Positions 11,901 to 24,664 of a stretch of DNA of 64,000 nucleotides are shown in pieces. This stretch comes from Prinsepia uniflora (Eukaryota > Streptophyta > Magnoliopsida > Rosales > Rosaceae): the NCBI GenBank assembly GCA_032719365.1, contig CM064867.1, positions 43,301,651 to 43,365,650 on the forward strand, read 5' to 3'. Below the pieces are notes generated by a model, which saw only the letters and a list, made by a program, of their open reading frames with translations, made no database searches and had not been told where the DNA came from. The translations under genes and the position numbers were made by a program. The number at the start of each line of letters is the position of its first letter. Within the stretch, counting starts at the first letter, position 1.

Positions 11901-13424
11901 TGATTACGGTATTATGGTCATTTTGAATAAAAAGGCATTTTCATCATTTCACTTGAAAGACCTAAGTTTCTCTAAAAGTTTCCTCATGCTTCTTCATATT
12001 TCCCTCCATAAACTCCTCCCACTGTCTTCGCATAGTAAATATGTGTGTATGATCTGTGTGGAATTCTATGGGGAAGAGGCGAAAAGATGAAAAGGATAGA
12101 ACTAGGAGAAAGAAACTAGAAATGAGAGAAGAAAGGAGGAGGAAGGGAGAAGAAATGCAAGAAAGTAAGAATGAGAGGATGAGGGAAGGAAGAAGAAAGG
12201 CAAACCACTAGAAAACGGCAAGAAAACTGTGAAAGTCGAAGGAACCTGTGAAGCCCTATTTTTGGATTTCGAGTTCCAGCCAAGACGCTTGGAACAAGAC
12301 GTCCTAGTACGTTATTCGGGGTCACGTGACCCTTTTAAACCAAGAAGGGATGATCTTGGACTTGAAGGAGATATTGAACTGCTCCTAAAAACCATGGCCA
12401 AACTAAGAATCTTGGACAGGGTTTCCAAGGAAAATAAACTTCAGTTTTGTTTGCATAGAACCCATCTAGAGTTGCGTACAAATTTATTAGATGTGAAAGA
12501 AGAGAAAAATCTTGAAAAATGAGGAAATTGGTATTGGGTCACGATCGTCGGGTCGGGCCCTGCGTGTAGGCTCGCTGGTTGACTTAGCTGGAGGTCGGGG
12601 AAGACTGTCACACGCACGTGGCCATCACATGTAGAGTCCTTTGGCAGTCGCGTGGCCACCAAGAACGTACTAGTACCGTATGAAAAAGTTTAACCATTCC
12701 TAATTAATCCCAAGGAATTGGGAAAAGTTAATAGGGTTCTAATGAAGAGTTAAAAGGATAGTTGTGGTAGCTTGATCAAGGAAATACCTAGGTTGTACAA
12801 GGGTAGTTTTATTAGAGCTAGATAACTTATATTGGAAAATATAGTAATTAGATTTTTTGGAAATTGGATAAATAAGGGTGATTAAGTTTATCATTTAGAC
12901 GCAATTTTCTATAAAAGTTACGTGTAGGGTACACATATGAATTATGTGAGAACGTAGTATCAAATACTTATGGTTGGAAGTATTAAATGAGATGATAATA
13001 TACATAATACTAAGATTATGTATATTATTTATGGAATACTTGTAAGATGAACCTAGAGTTATGAGTACATGATAATACACGGATAAGGTTACGTTGCCAT
13101 GTTACCAAGTATGATAGTACCGCGTGGTTATTCCAGATAATGTTATAGGAACTATTATGGAAAATGATAGATTAAAGATTATGGGGCTAAAGGAATCTAC
13201 TATTTTGAAAAGAAAATATTAATAATTGATTCTTATGTAATTGGTCAATTTCAAGGATCATAATCCAATTAGCAAACTTATTCCTTGATGGGGGTAGTAG
13301 GTTTGGTTAATTGGATAAAATTTGGACCTAGTTTTAGTCAGCAAAATCCATTGTCTGACAAAAGTTGTCAGCTGGGAGTAAAACTAGTCCTGTTTTCATG
13401 GATACTTGGGACAAAACAGTTAAT
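8982..13424 (+). repeat. 5' LTR of K, interrupted by I
   Basis: Pieces are 8982-9012 and 11720-about 13424; 9013-11719 is solo LTR I plus its duplicated target. The 3' terminus is eroded (GGGACAAAACAGTTA where the other LTR has GGGACGGGTTCTGTCA). A second copy of the last 35 bp lies at about 13486-13520. The part 12075-12200 is a purine-rich tract. The longest frame (12229-12522, 97 aa) has no recognisable similarity. Confidence 0.6.
9013..11714 (+). repeat. Solo LTR I (2702 bp)
   Basis: It starts TGTAACGCCCCG and ends GGGACGGGTCTTGTCA, with an exact 5-bp target-site duplication CGTAA on both sides (9008-9012 and 11715-11719). There is no internal region, so it is a solo LTR left by LTR-LTR recombination. 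It carries the bracket arms GTGTGAGTGGAC (10314-10325) and GTCCACTCACAC (11407-11418). Between them lie hairpins of the GGGC/GCCC type (10500-10700) and CTCCAGACGTCGTAGATCC units (10920-11090). Confidence 0.85.
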
Positions 13425-13589
13425 GAATTTTGAACAAAGGTTATGAGGTATTGGTTAAAAATTTCCAAAGTTTAGAGCAGGAGTGGTTCGGTTTTCATGG
13501 ATACTTGGGGCAAAACAATTATTGGGTACTTAAGTTTTTCCCAAAATTTCATTAAAAATTTCCAACCTTTAAACTAAATTTCCATCATT

Positions 13590-13880
13590 TTTTTTACTGT
13601 AAATGATATCGATATCGATATTTAGAACGGGATATCCCTAAATTTAACTAGCGATATATCCGTCAATATCAATATGATATTCATATGATGCCATGACGAA
13701 TGCGATGATGAATATCTGATTGTGATGTTCATATGATGGAAGGATACATGGTCTACACATGATGTGATGACATGATATTAGATGATATAATGAATATACG
13801 TATCGTGATGCAATGATAATGATGATGATGTATGTGATGGTATATTTGATAACCTGATGATATGACGTCATAATGTGATG
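13590..13880. repeat. AT-rich GATATC / TGATGATATG low-complexity tract
   Basis: The segment opens with GATATCGATATCGATATTT and continues as degenerate TGATGATATGATG runs inside the K internal region. It looks like simple-sequence expansion; no gene is present. Confidence 0.6.
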
Positions 13881-14116
13881 ATGTGATGTTGTATTTGATT
13901 GATTGAGACCTATATGGTTTTATGAATAATTTTAATGGTACATTTTACGAGATTTTGAGATAACTGATAGTGTTGGGGCATATGCTCAAATTTGAATTAT
14001 GGATTGATTTATGGAATTGAGATACGTAGAAATATGTGATGAATGATGTTATGCTGTAAATATGAACATATATATGTTTTCGGTATGGTGTTGTTGTGTT
14101 GTAGAAAGGTAGTGAA

Positions 14117-14505
14117 GGATCAGTATTAGACGTCGAGCAGAGCTCCGAATCCTTAGACTGGTGTGATGTGAGTAACCACTCAGACTTCAAGCTAGGCTCT
14201 GGGTCCTGAGTGGATGGTGGTTGATGGGTCTCAGATGTCAAGTCAGGGGCTCTGTATACCGAGACCGGTATTGTGATAGCTAGTCCCAGATGTCGAGCCA
14301 AGGGCTCTGTATCCTGAGACTAGAGCTAACTCAGAAGTCGAGCAAGGCTATGTATCCCGATTGGTTTGTATGTGGATATTGGTTATTCTCAAACATCAAG
14401 TTGGGCTTTGTATCATGACACTAGCATTATGGTGACGACTGATACGTTGAGCTAGACTCTGTATCCTGAGTTAGTTTCCACATGGATAGTGGTTTGATAC
14501 GCCCG
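14117..14505 (+). repeat. Tandem hairpin array in element K
   Basis: Six or seven degenerate units of about 45-57 bp read CAGA-GTCGAGC...GCTCTGTATCCTGAG. In the clearest unit (about 14283-14325) an inner stem GAGCC-AAG-GGCTC lies inside outer arms CAGA/CTGAG. A related array is seen in LTR E (19196-19295) and H (3775-3900). Confidence 0.55.
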
Positions 14506-15106
14506 GGGGAAGGTTTCCTGGTGATGTGATTGGTATTGATGTTGGATGAATTTAAACGATGATTGTGTTGATGGCCTAGGCGTAGTGCCTTTGTGAGATA
14601 TTAGGTGTGGATAGTACTTGCGATACGAATTGGTTGAAAGTAAATATGGACTAGTGAGATATGAGTTAAATGATAAAGTTAGAGCTTGAAATTGTAATGG
14701 GTTTAAATTGATTGTGGATTGAAGTTAGTTGAGGTTATACGGGATCCCGGTATTACCTAAATCTTAATAGAGGGTTTTGCGTAAAGTATATTTTGATTTT
14801 TAGGCTCAACTTTTTAATATGGTTTTGATTTTTGGATTTTTTTTGAAGTGTTTTGATGGCACATTTTACGAGGTTGTGTTGAATTGTGTTCGTTTATGGA
14901 ATTGGTATGTGATATATTGGTTGATTTTTCATAAATATATACTAGGTGATTCTAGTTTTGATTACGGCTTTGATTTGTGATAGTGAGATGTGATGTGAGT
15001 ATGTGTTGATTAGTACTCTTGATATGTGGAAATAATATTGAGTATCGAGGATAAGTTTGGTTCAGTTCTCAAATATCGACGACGAAAGTTTTTTTTGGGG
15101 GGAGAG

Positions 15107-15913
15107 TGTAACACCCTGTATCTCAAGTAAACGTAAATTGGAAAAATTTGAATCAAAAGACAGTGTTTCCCTTAAAAATTCAAAAGTTGACTTTCTGATC
15201 GGAAAGCCTTTAGATGTTTCGAAAAAACCATCATGAAGGTCTCACCCTCCTGAGCACATAGGCAGACAGCACGCTCAAATAAGAGATCGAAAAATTTGTC
15301 ATGGTTAAAAAATGATTATTGGTATTATAGTAATTTTGAATAATAAGGGTGATTAATAAGGGTGATTAAGTTTATTATCTAGACATCATTTTATGTAAAA
15401 GTTACGTGTAGGGTATAAATATGAATTATGTGAGAACGTAGTATCAAATACTTATTGTTGCAAGTATTAAATGAGCTGATAATATACATAATACTTGTAA
15501 GATGAACCTAGAGTTATGAGTACATGATAATACACGGATAAGGTTACGCTACCATGTTACCAAGTATGATAGTATTGTGTGGTTATTCCGAATAATGTTA
15601 TAGGAACTATTATGGAAAATGATAGATTAAAGATTATCGGGCTAAAGCTATCTACTATTTAAAAAGAAAATGTTAATAATTGATTCTTATGTAATTGGTC
15701 AATTTCAAGGATTGTAATCAAATTGGTAAACTTATTCCTTGATGGGGGTAGTGGGTCGAAAGTGGGTGGTAACCCACAAGGACAAGCTAGGTTTGGTTAA
15801 CTGGATAAAATTTGGACATGATTTTAGTTAGTAAAATGCCTTGTCTGACAAAAGTTGGCAAACGGGAGTAGGACCAGTCCGGTTTTCATGGATACTGGGG
15901 ACGGGTTCTGTCA
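15107..15913 (+). repeat. 3' LTR of K with a 0.9-kb internal deletion
   Basis: It begins TGTAACACCCTG and ends GGGACGGGTTCTGTCA. Relative to the 5' LTR it lacks the part corresponding to about 11932-12865. At the junction the motif AATAAGGGTGATTA is present twice in tandem, which marks the breakpoint. Confidence 0.65.
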
Positions 15914-16860
15914 ATATCTTTCTCAATCTTTTTTCCCCACCGACTTATATGGTTATAAGAATATCAAGAAGGTGAGGAGGAGGGATTCAGTGATAGGAGG
16001 CTAAAAAGGAAGGAAGAAAGAAAAATGGAAGAAGATCAAGAAAATAGTGAACTAATCAAAGGAAAAACACAAGGAGAAAGAGAGGGAATGAGAGATAAGA
16101 GAAAAGAGGGAGTGACTGGTGAGGTTTAGTGAGTGAAATGAGGGCAGACATTGAGGGTTTTGAAGAAACCCGTGACGATCCTTTGTCAGATTTCAGCTTT
16201 AGGGTAGGGAAGTATGGAACGGTTTTGGACGTGAAGGAATTGCTGAACCACTTTGGGACTCCATGGCTGAAAACCTGGGAAGTTCAAAATGTCATTTCGA
16301 GGTAAGGTTTCCTAGTTTTGAAGTCATAGATCAACTCTTGAGTTTGAGTAGGTGTGTTTAGACTATTAATTCGTGACAAACAGACGTGACTATTGTGTTT
16401 TGGAACTTGGTGGAAGTCACGGATCAAACGAGCTGAATTGGACATCGGATTGTTATTGTTTCAAGGTTTAACTTATATAAGTCTATTATAAGAATTCAAG
16501 CAAATTATGTAATTTCAAGGATTTGATTTTAATCTCAATTTGATGTGACTATTTTGATGAATATATTTATGTTGATCATAATTGAATTAATAGGCAAGTT
16601 GAGTATATGAAATTAGGAGTTCATGAATCTATGATATTAGGATTTTTAAATATAAATGAGCTAATCTGTGTTCAAATCATAATATAAGATTATTTTGCAT
16701 AACTAAAGGAAATGTGTATAGGATTAATAACAAAGTATAGTGATCCTATTGATGATTATACTAGGGGGTTTATGAGGTTTAATTATTAACTGATGATAAA
16801 GAATGAACATATCTTAGGTTATTTAAGCTTGTGATGTTAATTATTGATTATAGGATATAC
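15914..16860 (+). other. Probable continuation of LTR J, no gene
   Basis: After K ends, the sequence is purine-rich (15965-16110) and then AT-rich. A stretch at about 16135-16310 looks like the transcribed middle of other LTRs of this family. There is no recognisable 3' LTR terminus, primer-binding site or coding sequence. Confidence 0.35.
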
Positions 16861-17075
16861 AAGGCCCTAACGTAAATGATGGCTTATTACTTAGTTTGCT
16901 CCAATAACCAGACATAAGTATCACTTTGCTCCCCGAAAACGGATTTAGAACCAATGTACTGCCACAACGTCACTTCTGTTAGCACCGATGCTCCATTTCG
17001 TTAGTCAAGTTAGTGAATATTGCCATGTGTTAATCCCTAATTGGTTGTTTAATTATTTATAAAAAATTATTAAAA

Positions 17076-17932
17076 CTAAGTATTTGAAAAATAAAAAATT
17101 GAAGAAGATGATGAATAGTGCATCTTATATCCATTTTTCATCAATCCATTTGCAACCCTCCAATCTAATCTGTATGTTTCTTCTCCATCATCATCTTCTT
17201 TTTCTTTCCAAAAAATATGAGAAGTAGAACTCCACCGGACATTGAATTCCAAACACTCCACAACCATTACTATCTTGCTCATCATCTTCAAATGGGCTTT
17301 CTGTCCAGGTGATACCTACTGCCACACTCATCTCCAACCTCCCTTCATTTTTCCCCGCCCCTATAAATACTAAGCTCTTCCTTTAGTGACTCCTTCTCTA
17401 ATTACTCATCAAACCCATACTCAATTTAATTTTCCCCTTGTAAAATTCCAATTCTCTCCTTCTCTGATCGCCAAGCTCGAGTTTGAGAAAAACCCAATTG
17501 TCCACATTGAATTGGGCCTCCCTTAACCAACTCATAACCTCCATGCTCTTCATCGAATTCTCCATCTCAATGTGATCATACATTGAGGCACCATGTCCCG
17601 GAGTCCCATTCCCTTTCATAATCAAATTCCATGGAGTCTGATCGGCATAAAAAAACCTTAAATTCGTCATTAGGATTGGCCTGACCTTTTTTTGGCATGT
17701 TGGAGACCACCTAAATTTGCTATTTTTTCTGATACCTTCAAGCTTTTTTAGATTTCTCAAAGCGCAACCAAATCCTATTATCTACAAATGAACATTCATC
17801 TACCCAACGAGAGGAATCGAAATCTACCCTCAGATTAAAGAGATCGTACCTAGCTTGGTTGGAATTCCCTATAGAAGGTTCGAAACCTAAGCCCTCCTTG
17901 GCTAGCCGTCCCTGGTGGTTCTTCAACCTCAA
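17076..17932 (-). pseudogene. Unidentified degenerate coding remnant (minus strand)
   Basis: Three neighbouring minus-strand open stretches (17932-17738, 17760-17398 and 17291-17076) overlap or nearly abut in different frames, as expected of one frameshifted reading frame. They contain recognisable protein-like composition, for example RVDFDSSRWVDECSFVDNRIW and MENSMKSMEVMSWLREAQFN. I do not recognise the family. The flanking sequence (16866-17060) has a repeat-like start (GCTTATTACTTAGTTTGCTCC) typical of transposon ends, so this may be the body of a DNA transposon or a captured gene. Confidence 0.35.
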
Positions 17933-17993
17933 TCTTTACACCAAAGTTCTCCCAAGGCAATGAGGATTCCATTTCCATCCTTGATTTGCCCTG

Positions 17994-18393
17994 GCTTGTC
18001 CAAAAAATGAGTTAACAATGATGGTAAGGGTACGGTGGTAGCACCGCAAGGAGAGAGAAAACGAGATCCAAACTAACCAACCATGTGAGGAGAGAGAAAA
18101 TGCACCCACTGAAATACCCTATATGTTTTCCAAATTATCATTTTGACCTATTCGTTTCAGACCGGTAACTTCTGTTGAAGGATTTCGATACCTGCTTGTC
18201 CAAAAAATGAGTTAACAATGATGGTAAGGGTACGGTGGTAGCACCGCAAGGAGAGAGAAAACGAGATCCAAACTAACCAACCATGTGAGGAGAGAGAAAA
18301 TGCACCCACTGAAATACCCTATATGTTTTCCAAATTATCATTTTGACCTATTCGTTTCAGACCGGTAACTTCTGTTGAAGGATTTCGATACCT
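17994..18393. repeat. Perfect 200-bp tandem duplication
   Basis: Positions 17994-18193 and 18194-18393 are identical base for base as far as I can check by eye, with a two-base overlap (GC) at the junction. The unit contains GAGAGAGAAAA stretches and no gene. Complete identity in a region of otherwise old sequence implies a recent event or an assembly duplication. Confidence 0.9.
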
Positions 18394-18663
18394 GCATGCC
18401 ACTTGTTTACTAACTCATGAACTCAAGACCTTCGTAACGGTTAAAAGAAAATGTCCAAAACTTATTCCAAGGAAAAATTGACCAGAAGACCCCTCCATTG
18501 AAAAGGGTAAAATTGTCCTTTTCTATGAAAATTCCCAAAAGTAACCCTAATTTCTAATTTGCATCGTTACTTCATCTTTAATCTTTCCTAGGGTTTCCTC
18601 TTTCATAATTTTCTCCCTAATTTCCCTACTAATCCACCTGTCGCTGCAATTGATTTGTATATC
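18394..18663 (-). repeat. Fragment resembling the early part of a minus-strand LTR
   Basis: Read on the minus strand it has the order seen at the start of the other LTRs: a TTTACCC/GGTCAATTTT stretch, then a GTTACGAAGGTC-like segment and a GTGGCATG motif (compare GGTGGCACGT in A and B). No terminus is preserved. No gene is present. Confidence 0.35.
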
Positions 18664-19295
18664 TAACAGGACCCGTCTCGGAAATACCTTGTAAACAACA
18701 CTCGGGCCCTGCTCCCGTTTGACAAGTAGCCCCGAATACCGAAATTACCCTCAGCCTTTTAAAATAAGGGATATTCACCTTATCAATCATGCCTCCGCCT
18801 CTCATTCAGCCCCAAACTTTGTGCCATAAGCCTGGAGGGTTGGAAAAACACAAAAGTCATGTGAGTGGAGGAAAACATGTATTTTAAAAACGTAATTCGA
18901 AATTCAAAACACTTTAGCCTCCATTTTTCTAAAACTATGCTTGTATTTCGACTATTCAAACCGCAAGAAAAATAAAACATAATCAACGAACTAGAAAAAC
19001 GTTCAAACTGACCAAAAAGAAAAAAACATCAGTAATTAAGACCACCATCACACATCACACCACAATAGTCAACACAAAGTCATCACAACAATCACATAAC
19101 CAAACTGCAACCAATCCACATACAACCCATCCTCGATGCACAACAGCAGTCACCATGTCCAATGAACTACCAATAGGCACACCACTCGGGATCCGAAGCC
19201 CAGCTCGACGTCCGAGTGTGGACCTCACACACTTACTCAGGATCTAGAGCACAACTCGACGTCTGAGAGAAAAGTTGCTCAAGATCAGGAGCCCG
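18664..19295 (-). repeat. LTR of E, left piece
   Basis: It starts TAACAGGACCC (canonical TGACAGG with one change). It contains GACGTCCGAG/GACGTCTGAG hairpin units (19196-19295) and stops at the C insertion. The sequence resumes at 56417. Confidence 0.75.
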
Positions 19296-21571
19296 TGTAA
19301 CGACCAGTCCCTATTATCGGGATTAAATATTAATTAATTATGATTTAGGATGACTAATCGGGGATTAGTTGAGTGAAATCAGATGAACAGTGTAAAATGA
19401 ATGTTTTGCCTTTGAAATTGGGTAAAATGTTGACTTTTGACCCGAGGAGTCAAACATACAAGGACCGAGGACCGTTAACTATTTTTGGGATGTTACGAGT
19501 ATGTAGACAAGTGGCACGTCAAAATGGGATGACGAACGAATAAGTTATGATCACGGGAGTGAAATTGGGAACTTACGTGTCGGGATTCGAATTAAATATT
19601 AATTAAATCAGATTAGCAGATATTTTTATGTGGGGCCCTTGGATGAGTGACGAATATCACTCATTCCATTGATCATCAACCCTAAATTGTGGATCTGGTT
19701 TGTGATTGGGGGAGATTAATTAATTATTAGTTAATATTTTATATTCATTTTCCCTCATTTCTCTCTCTCCCTCCCGCGTATCATCTTCATTTCTCTCTCA
19801 AACAAACACCAGTGCACCATAGCCATACCTTCATCTTCATCTGCATCTTGAGACTATGAGACTGTGACTGGGAGAGTGAGACTCGAGGAAGCAAGAAAAG
19901 ACTACGGTAGCCACAGCGGAGGTAAGGAACCGTGAAATCCTATTTAGCATTCAAAAATGGCAATTCGTGACTTAGTGGTTGTTGATCAGTTCTATTAATT
20001 GGATGATGTTTCTGAAGTTGAAAGGAGGCTTTGAGGATTGAAACTGAGGCTTGAGGTGGCCGGAGTCGTGTGGACACGACAAAGGAAGATGACCGGTTTA
20101 TGCATCGATCAAGGAGGTAAGATCTTGGCCTGTTAGCACATTTTTGAAGTTATAAATAGATTAGGCATGATTAGAGTATGGTTTAGCAATGAAAATGGAT
20201 GAAAACGGACCAAAAACATGAGAGGTATGGCGTTGAACTGGTCACGTCGGTCTAGTTGAACCGGACCTGCAATGAACCCGTCTAGACCAATCACGTGGCT
20301 CCTACGCGCAGTGCTTTTAGGCGGTGCGTGAGGGCGAGTGGGCCCTTTTTTCGAGGCACGTTCAACATGTAATTTTAATTATTCGATGTATCCAATATTT
20401 TGGGACCGGTTTCGAGACGATCAGACATCGTTTCGATATAGTTCGGAGTGTTCGAACGTTGAGGATCGAGTTTAAATGCGTTTAAAAATTCAGGAAAATT
20501 ACGAGGCATTAATGAGAGGTTAATTAAGTGGTTAGTAATCCTCTAGTATGGTTTGGACAGGTTTGCAAGTCTCAGTGATAGTGATGTGACTCGAGAAGGC
20601 TTTTGGCACGCCTATCGAGGCTGCAGTGTAGGACGGTCAGTGAGTGGACAATATTTTCTAAACTGTGATGCATGCATAACTGTTTTATATGTTTTATATA
20701 TGTGATTTCTATAGTGATGATTGTGGCATTAGTGATTCACATGGTTGCACGTATTTTGAGGTAATCCCGTACTTGCACGTATTTCGATGTTTCAATTTTA
20801 TACTGTGGTTATACGTGATTATGGTTTTAATAATGGTTCAATGGTATGGTTTTGATTTTGGAAATATGAACTTGGGCATGAGACCCATTTGAATTATGTG
20901 ATCGGGCCGGGGGCCCAGTTGGTTTACGAAATCGAGCTGAGACCCCTTTGAGTTATGTGATTGAGCTGGGGGCCCAGTTAGTTTACAAAATCGAGCATGA
21001 GGCCCAGTTGGGTTTTATAAATGTGATTTCGGGTCTCGGACCCTATGTTTCATAAATGTGATTTTGGGTCGAGGACCCTAAATCAATTTGTGATGTTTTG
21101 TGGAAATTTCGAGCAGGGCCCTTGAGATGTTTTGAAATGACTTATTAAAACTGTTTTCCATATACCATCTTGATACGAGGATCTGTGGATGGTCTCCTCC
21201 AAGTGTCTGCGACACTAGGGAAGTCACGGTGCATTGCCTACGAGGGGTCATTATGCGGAGCGACTGGACCGTATAGTGACTGAGGAGCAGGATTGCTATG
21301 ATTAGACGTCTGGAACGTCAAACATCTGGGTTGTCAGAGATATGGACTAGGAGAAACCCGGGGTAGCACGCGTTGCTTTTACCGTGAGATATGACGTCAC
21401 GGGCGTCAAGCGTCTACGACATCAAGCATCTCGGACGCTAGGCATCTGGGATACCGAGGATGGTTATGTGGTAAATATGGATTTTTGGATTTATGAAATG
21501 GTATTTCAGTGTTTATGGATTTGGGTAGTGGCCTACTTGGTATTGGATTTACGGATTTTGGTATTCTATGG
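19296..21571 (+). repeat. 5' LTR of C, first part
   Basis: It runs from TGTAACGACCAGTCCC to the D insertion at TATGG (21567-21571). It contains the bracket arm near 20640-20650, the GGGCC/GGCCC hairpin array (20868-21075) and GACGTC-TGG-GACGTC type units (21300-21450). Confidence 0.8.
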
Positions 21572-24500
21572 TGACAGGACCGTCCCCGAGGGAACATTGA
21601 TAACCGTGCCCGGTCCTGCTCCCATCTGGCAAGTCGACTGAAGTTCCCAAATTACCCTCAGCACTTGCCAAACAAGGGATAATCATACATGTGCCCACTC
21701 ATGCCTCCACCTCTCGAATAGTCTCGATCATCGCGCCATGACCTGGAGAGTTAATAAAAATACAAAAGGTGTGAGTGTACAAAAATAATTCAGTTATAAA
21801 ACATGTTATAGAAATGACATTTCTACCCTCCACGTAAAACCAATGCATGCATTCGAAAACCGTTTCACAATCCATTTCATTTCCAGTACCAGAAAAATCG
21901 TGTATGAAAATCAAAATCATTTTCCTTTTCTCAAACCTCAGGCCTTAGCCCGGAACCATGAATCAAAACCCAAGTACATAACATAACCCACAAATCCATC
22001 AAACCATATAAACCGGGCCATTGCCCAACACATTCGAAAACATCAGAAATCAACAGTAAATCACAAGTCAATCAATCTGCTGGATCTCAAGTGCGCTTGA
22101 GTCTTTAAACTCAAAACCATGCGCATAATCAGGCCTTCCCGGGATATCAACGAGTCTTTAAACTCAAAACACAATCACTAGGCCTCGGGGGATATCACAA
22201 TAACCGAGTCTTTAAACTCAAAACATATCAAGGGTCCTCCCCCGTCACATCAATCAACCGGGTCTTTATACCCAAAACATGATCCAGCAATAGTACCGGG
22301 TCTTTAAACCCAAGACATATGTAATTCACAACCAAACCAGAATCCATCGGAATTCAAATGCCAAAAACCCAATCCGACATCACGTTTTATCGAAATGGAA
22401 CTCATGTCCGAACTTCATATTCAAATCTCAAATCATATCCACCATGCATTTTAAATCCGAATTCGGAACCATTATTCCGTAAGCTAGCATCCAGAAATAA
22501 CCATTCCGAAGCCAAATCCGGAAATCCACTTGCACGTTTCCGAAACCCGAAATCTCGTTCATCGAAATTACATTTATGCACTGGCCATCAAGTCCGAAAT
22601 CACCTTTTCCAAAATCCGTGTTAAATCTTTGAAATAAAATGATATTTCGAATCCCAAATTCAAATAATCAAAACCATGGTCAAATCACAACATACTCGAA
22701 ATCTCGTAAAACGTGCAATTTCGTAATAATCTCAAAATACGTGCCACAACCGTAAATCATACACACAATCATAACCAAAACATTATCAAAACATGAGACG
22801 CATAATTCATATAAAATCATTCATTAAACCATCATTAAAGCATAGGAGAAATCATAGTCTCAAAATATGTGCGATTACGTATTGCTTATCGAAATACGTG
22901 TAAATACAGAAATCATAAGTACCATAATCATAAGCATAGAAATCATAGATATAAAGCATAGAAAACAGTTATGCATGCATTTCAATATAGAAAACAAAGT
23001 CCACTCACACACTGTCCAAACGGCTCGCTTCCGAGCTGCACGCGGTTCTGCAATTTCCGACAGTTTCCAGGAATCTCGAATCCTATCCAAAATCATTCTT
23101 CAGGGTCACTCAGGGCTCAAATAACATCATACTAATTTCCCATAATTTTTTGGGAATTAAATATTAATTAAAAACGTAACATAAACCTTCGGACCCTCGA
23201 AAAAATATCGAAATGGTGTCCGATTAACTCGGAACCAATGGAAAAATGTTCGCTACATTGCATAGAACAAAAGTTGTGTTGAACTCACCTCAAGAATCGA
23301 GCCCACGCGCCCTCACGCGCCGCCGTGAGTGGTTGCGCGTGAAACTCAAGCGCCAGCTTCAGTGCAAGCACTGTTCATCGTTCTCACCCAGCTAACTGTT
23401 AATCGGGTCGTTCAACCCGCGTGATGACCCGTTTCAGTCCTGCTCAAATCCAACTCTATTCCTTCAATTGATTTATTCGAAAGCATCATTATGAAGCTAA
23501 TTATGGTTTTGTACGTTAAATTTCATCAGAACTCACCTCAATCCGTCAATTCGAGCTCAAGTTTCCGATGAACATCCGAACACTGTTCATGCATCAAAGT
23601 TCACCAATCTTCATCGTTTTCTTCAATTAGTTCACTCAGAAGCTTCGCAGGATCCATAAGAACAGACTTCCAAGCTCAATTTCAACGTCGAACTCCGCTA
23701 ACCATTCCAACTGAACTGAGATTTCCAAAACTAAACTCAAGTGTCGTTTGGGCTCATTTCTTCACCAATTTCTTCAGTTTCAACTCCATTTGACTCGTTT
23801 GAACCTCTACAAGCTCATCCACCTCTCTGTTTCCATCAATTGATCGTCCAATTCAAAATTTGATCTTAAGTTAGCAATTTCAAGGTTTTCGGGTGGGTTC
23901 AGTTTTTCTGGGGTTTTCCTTCCTGTTTCCTTCTTTTTTCCACACTATTTCATCCTCTCAATTCCTCTCCAATTCTCATTTTCTCTCAATTCGTTACTGG
24001 GGAGGTCGATCAAGCAATTGTTCATCGGTCTCTTTTTTCCATTTCAAAAACATCAACACAGTTTACTGTGCATGTGTTCCCAAACCCACTAACACACTTA
24101 GTTTAAGTTTCCCACTCCTATAGACACTTCCTTGTGCCACTAATTGCTTCATCAAAGTGATAGATGTCATTAGGTGGCATCCTATGGCATGAATCAGCCC
24201 AATTTCCGTCCCATTCCTTAATCAATTGTCCAATTACCATTTTGCCCCTACTTTGACAATTTACCAAAATGCCCTTCACACTTCTAGACTCGTAACTTGG
24301 TCGGCCGAACTCCGATTGACGCGTGCCGCCTGTCTACGGACTCAGTGTCTCGAGGCCTTCCCAATGGTCTTCGAATTACATGAACAGTCTATGTCGTTTG
24401 AAAAGTCAACAAATTGCCCCATTTTAACCAATTTACCGAATTACACTTGAACTTCCAAACATCGTAACTTTCTCCTCGAATGTTAGAATCGGACGTTCCA

Positions 24501-24664
24501 CCTGTCTATGAACTCGTGACGTCCCGAACTACGTCATAGTCATCGGTCAAAGTCCGTTTGAAAGCTAAAATCAAAAGTCAACCATTCGCCCGATTCCAGG
24601 GGAAAAATCGTCATTTTCTTCAAATTTTCCAACTTTTCCTTTTTCGAGTGTCCGGGTCGTTACA
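21572..24664 (-). repeat. 3' LTR of D (3093 bp)
   Basis: It starts TGACAGGACCG and ends CCGGGTCGTTACA. It carries GAGTCTTTAAACTC / GGGTCTTTAAACCC hairpins (22095-22320). It retains a stretch of about 175 bp (roughly 23145-23320) missing from the other LTR. Confidence 0.85.

Larger units (their letters stand above)
8982..15913 (+). mobile_element. Element K: old LTR element with solo LTR I nested in its 5' LTR
   Basis: Two LTR copies share long stretches: 11720-13424 and 15107-15913, with the 5' start at 8982 (TATAACAATCCCTG for TGTAACACCCTG). A purine tract (15097-15106) preceded by ATATCGACGACGAAAG, the family's pre-PPT motif in mutated form, sits before the 3' LTR. Flanks ATATA (8977-8981) and ATATC (15914-15918) are a 4-of-5 target-site duplication. 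The internal region (13425-15106) has no recognisable primer-binding site or coding domain. The divergence between its LTRs is clearly greater than in A or B, so it is older. Confidence 0.65.

Noticed and set aside
12229..12522. 97-aa frame in the K LTR
   Set aside because: No recognisable domain, and it lies in a segment deleted from the other LTR of the same element.
13590..13880. GATATC-rich tract as an origin or satellite
   Set aside because: Short and degenerate with no long tandem unit; simple low-complexity sequence inside K.
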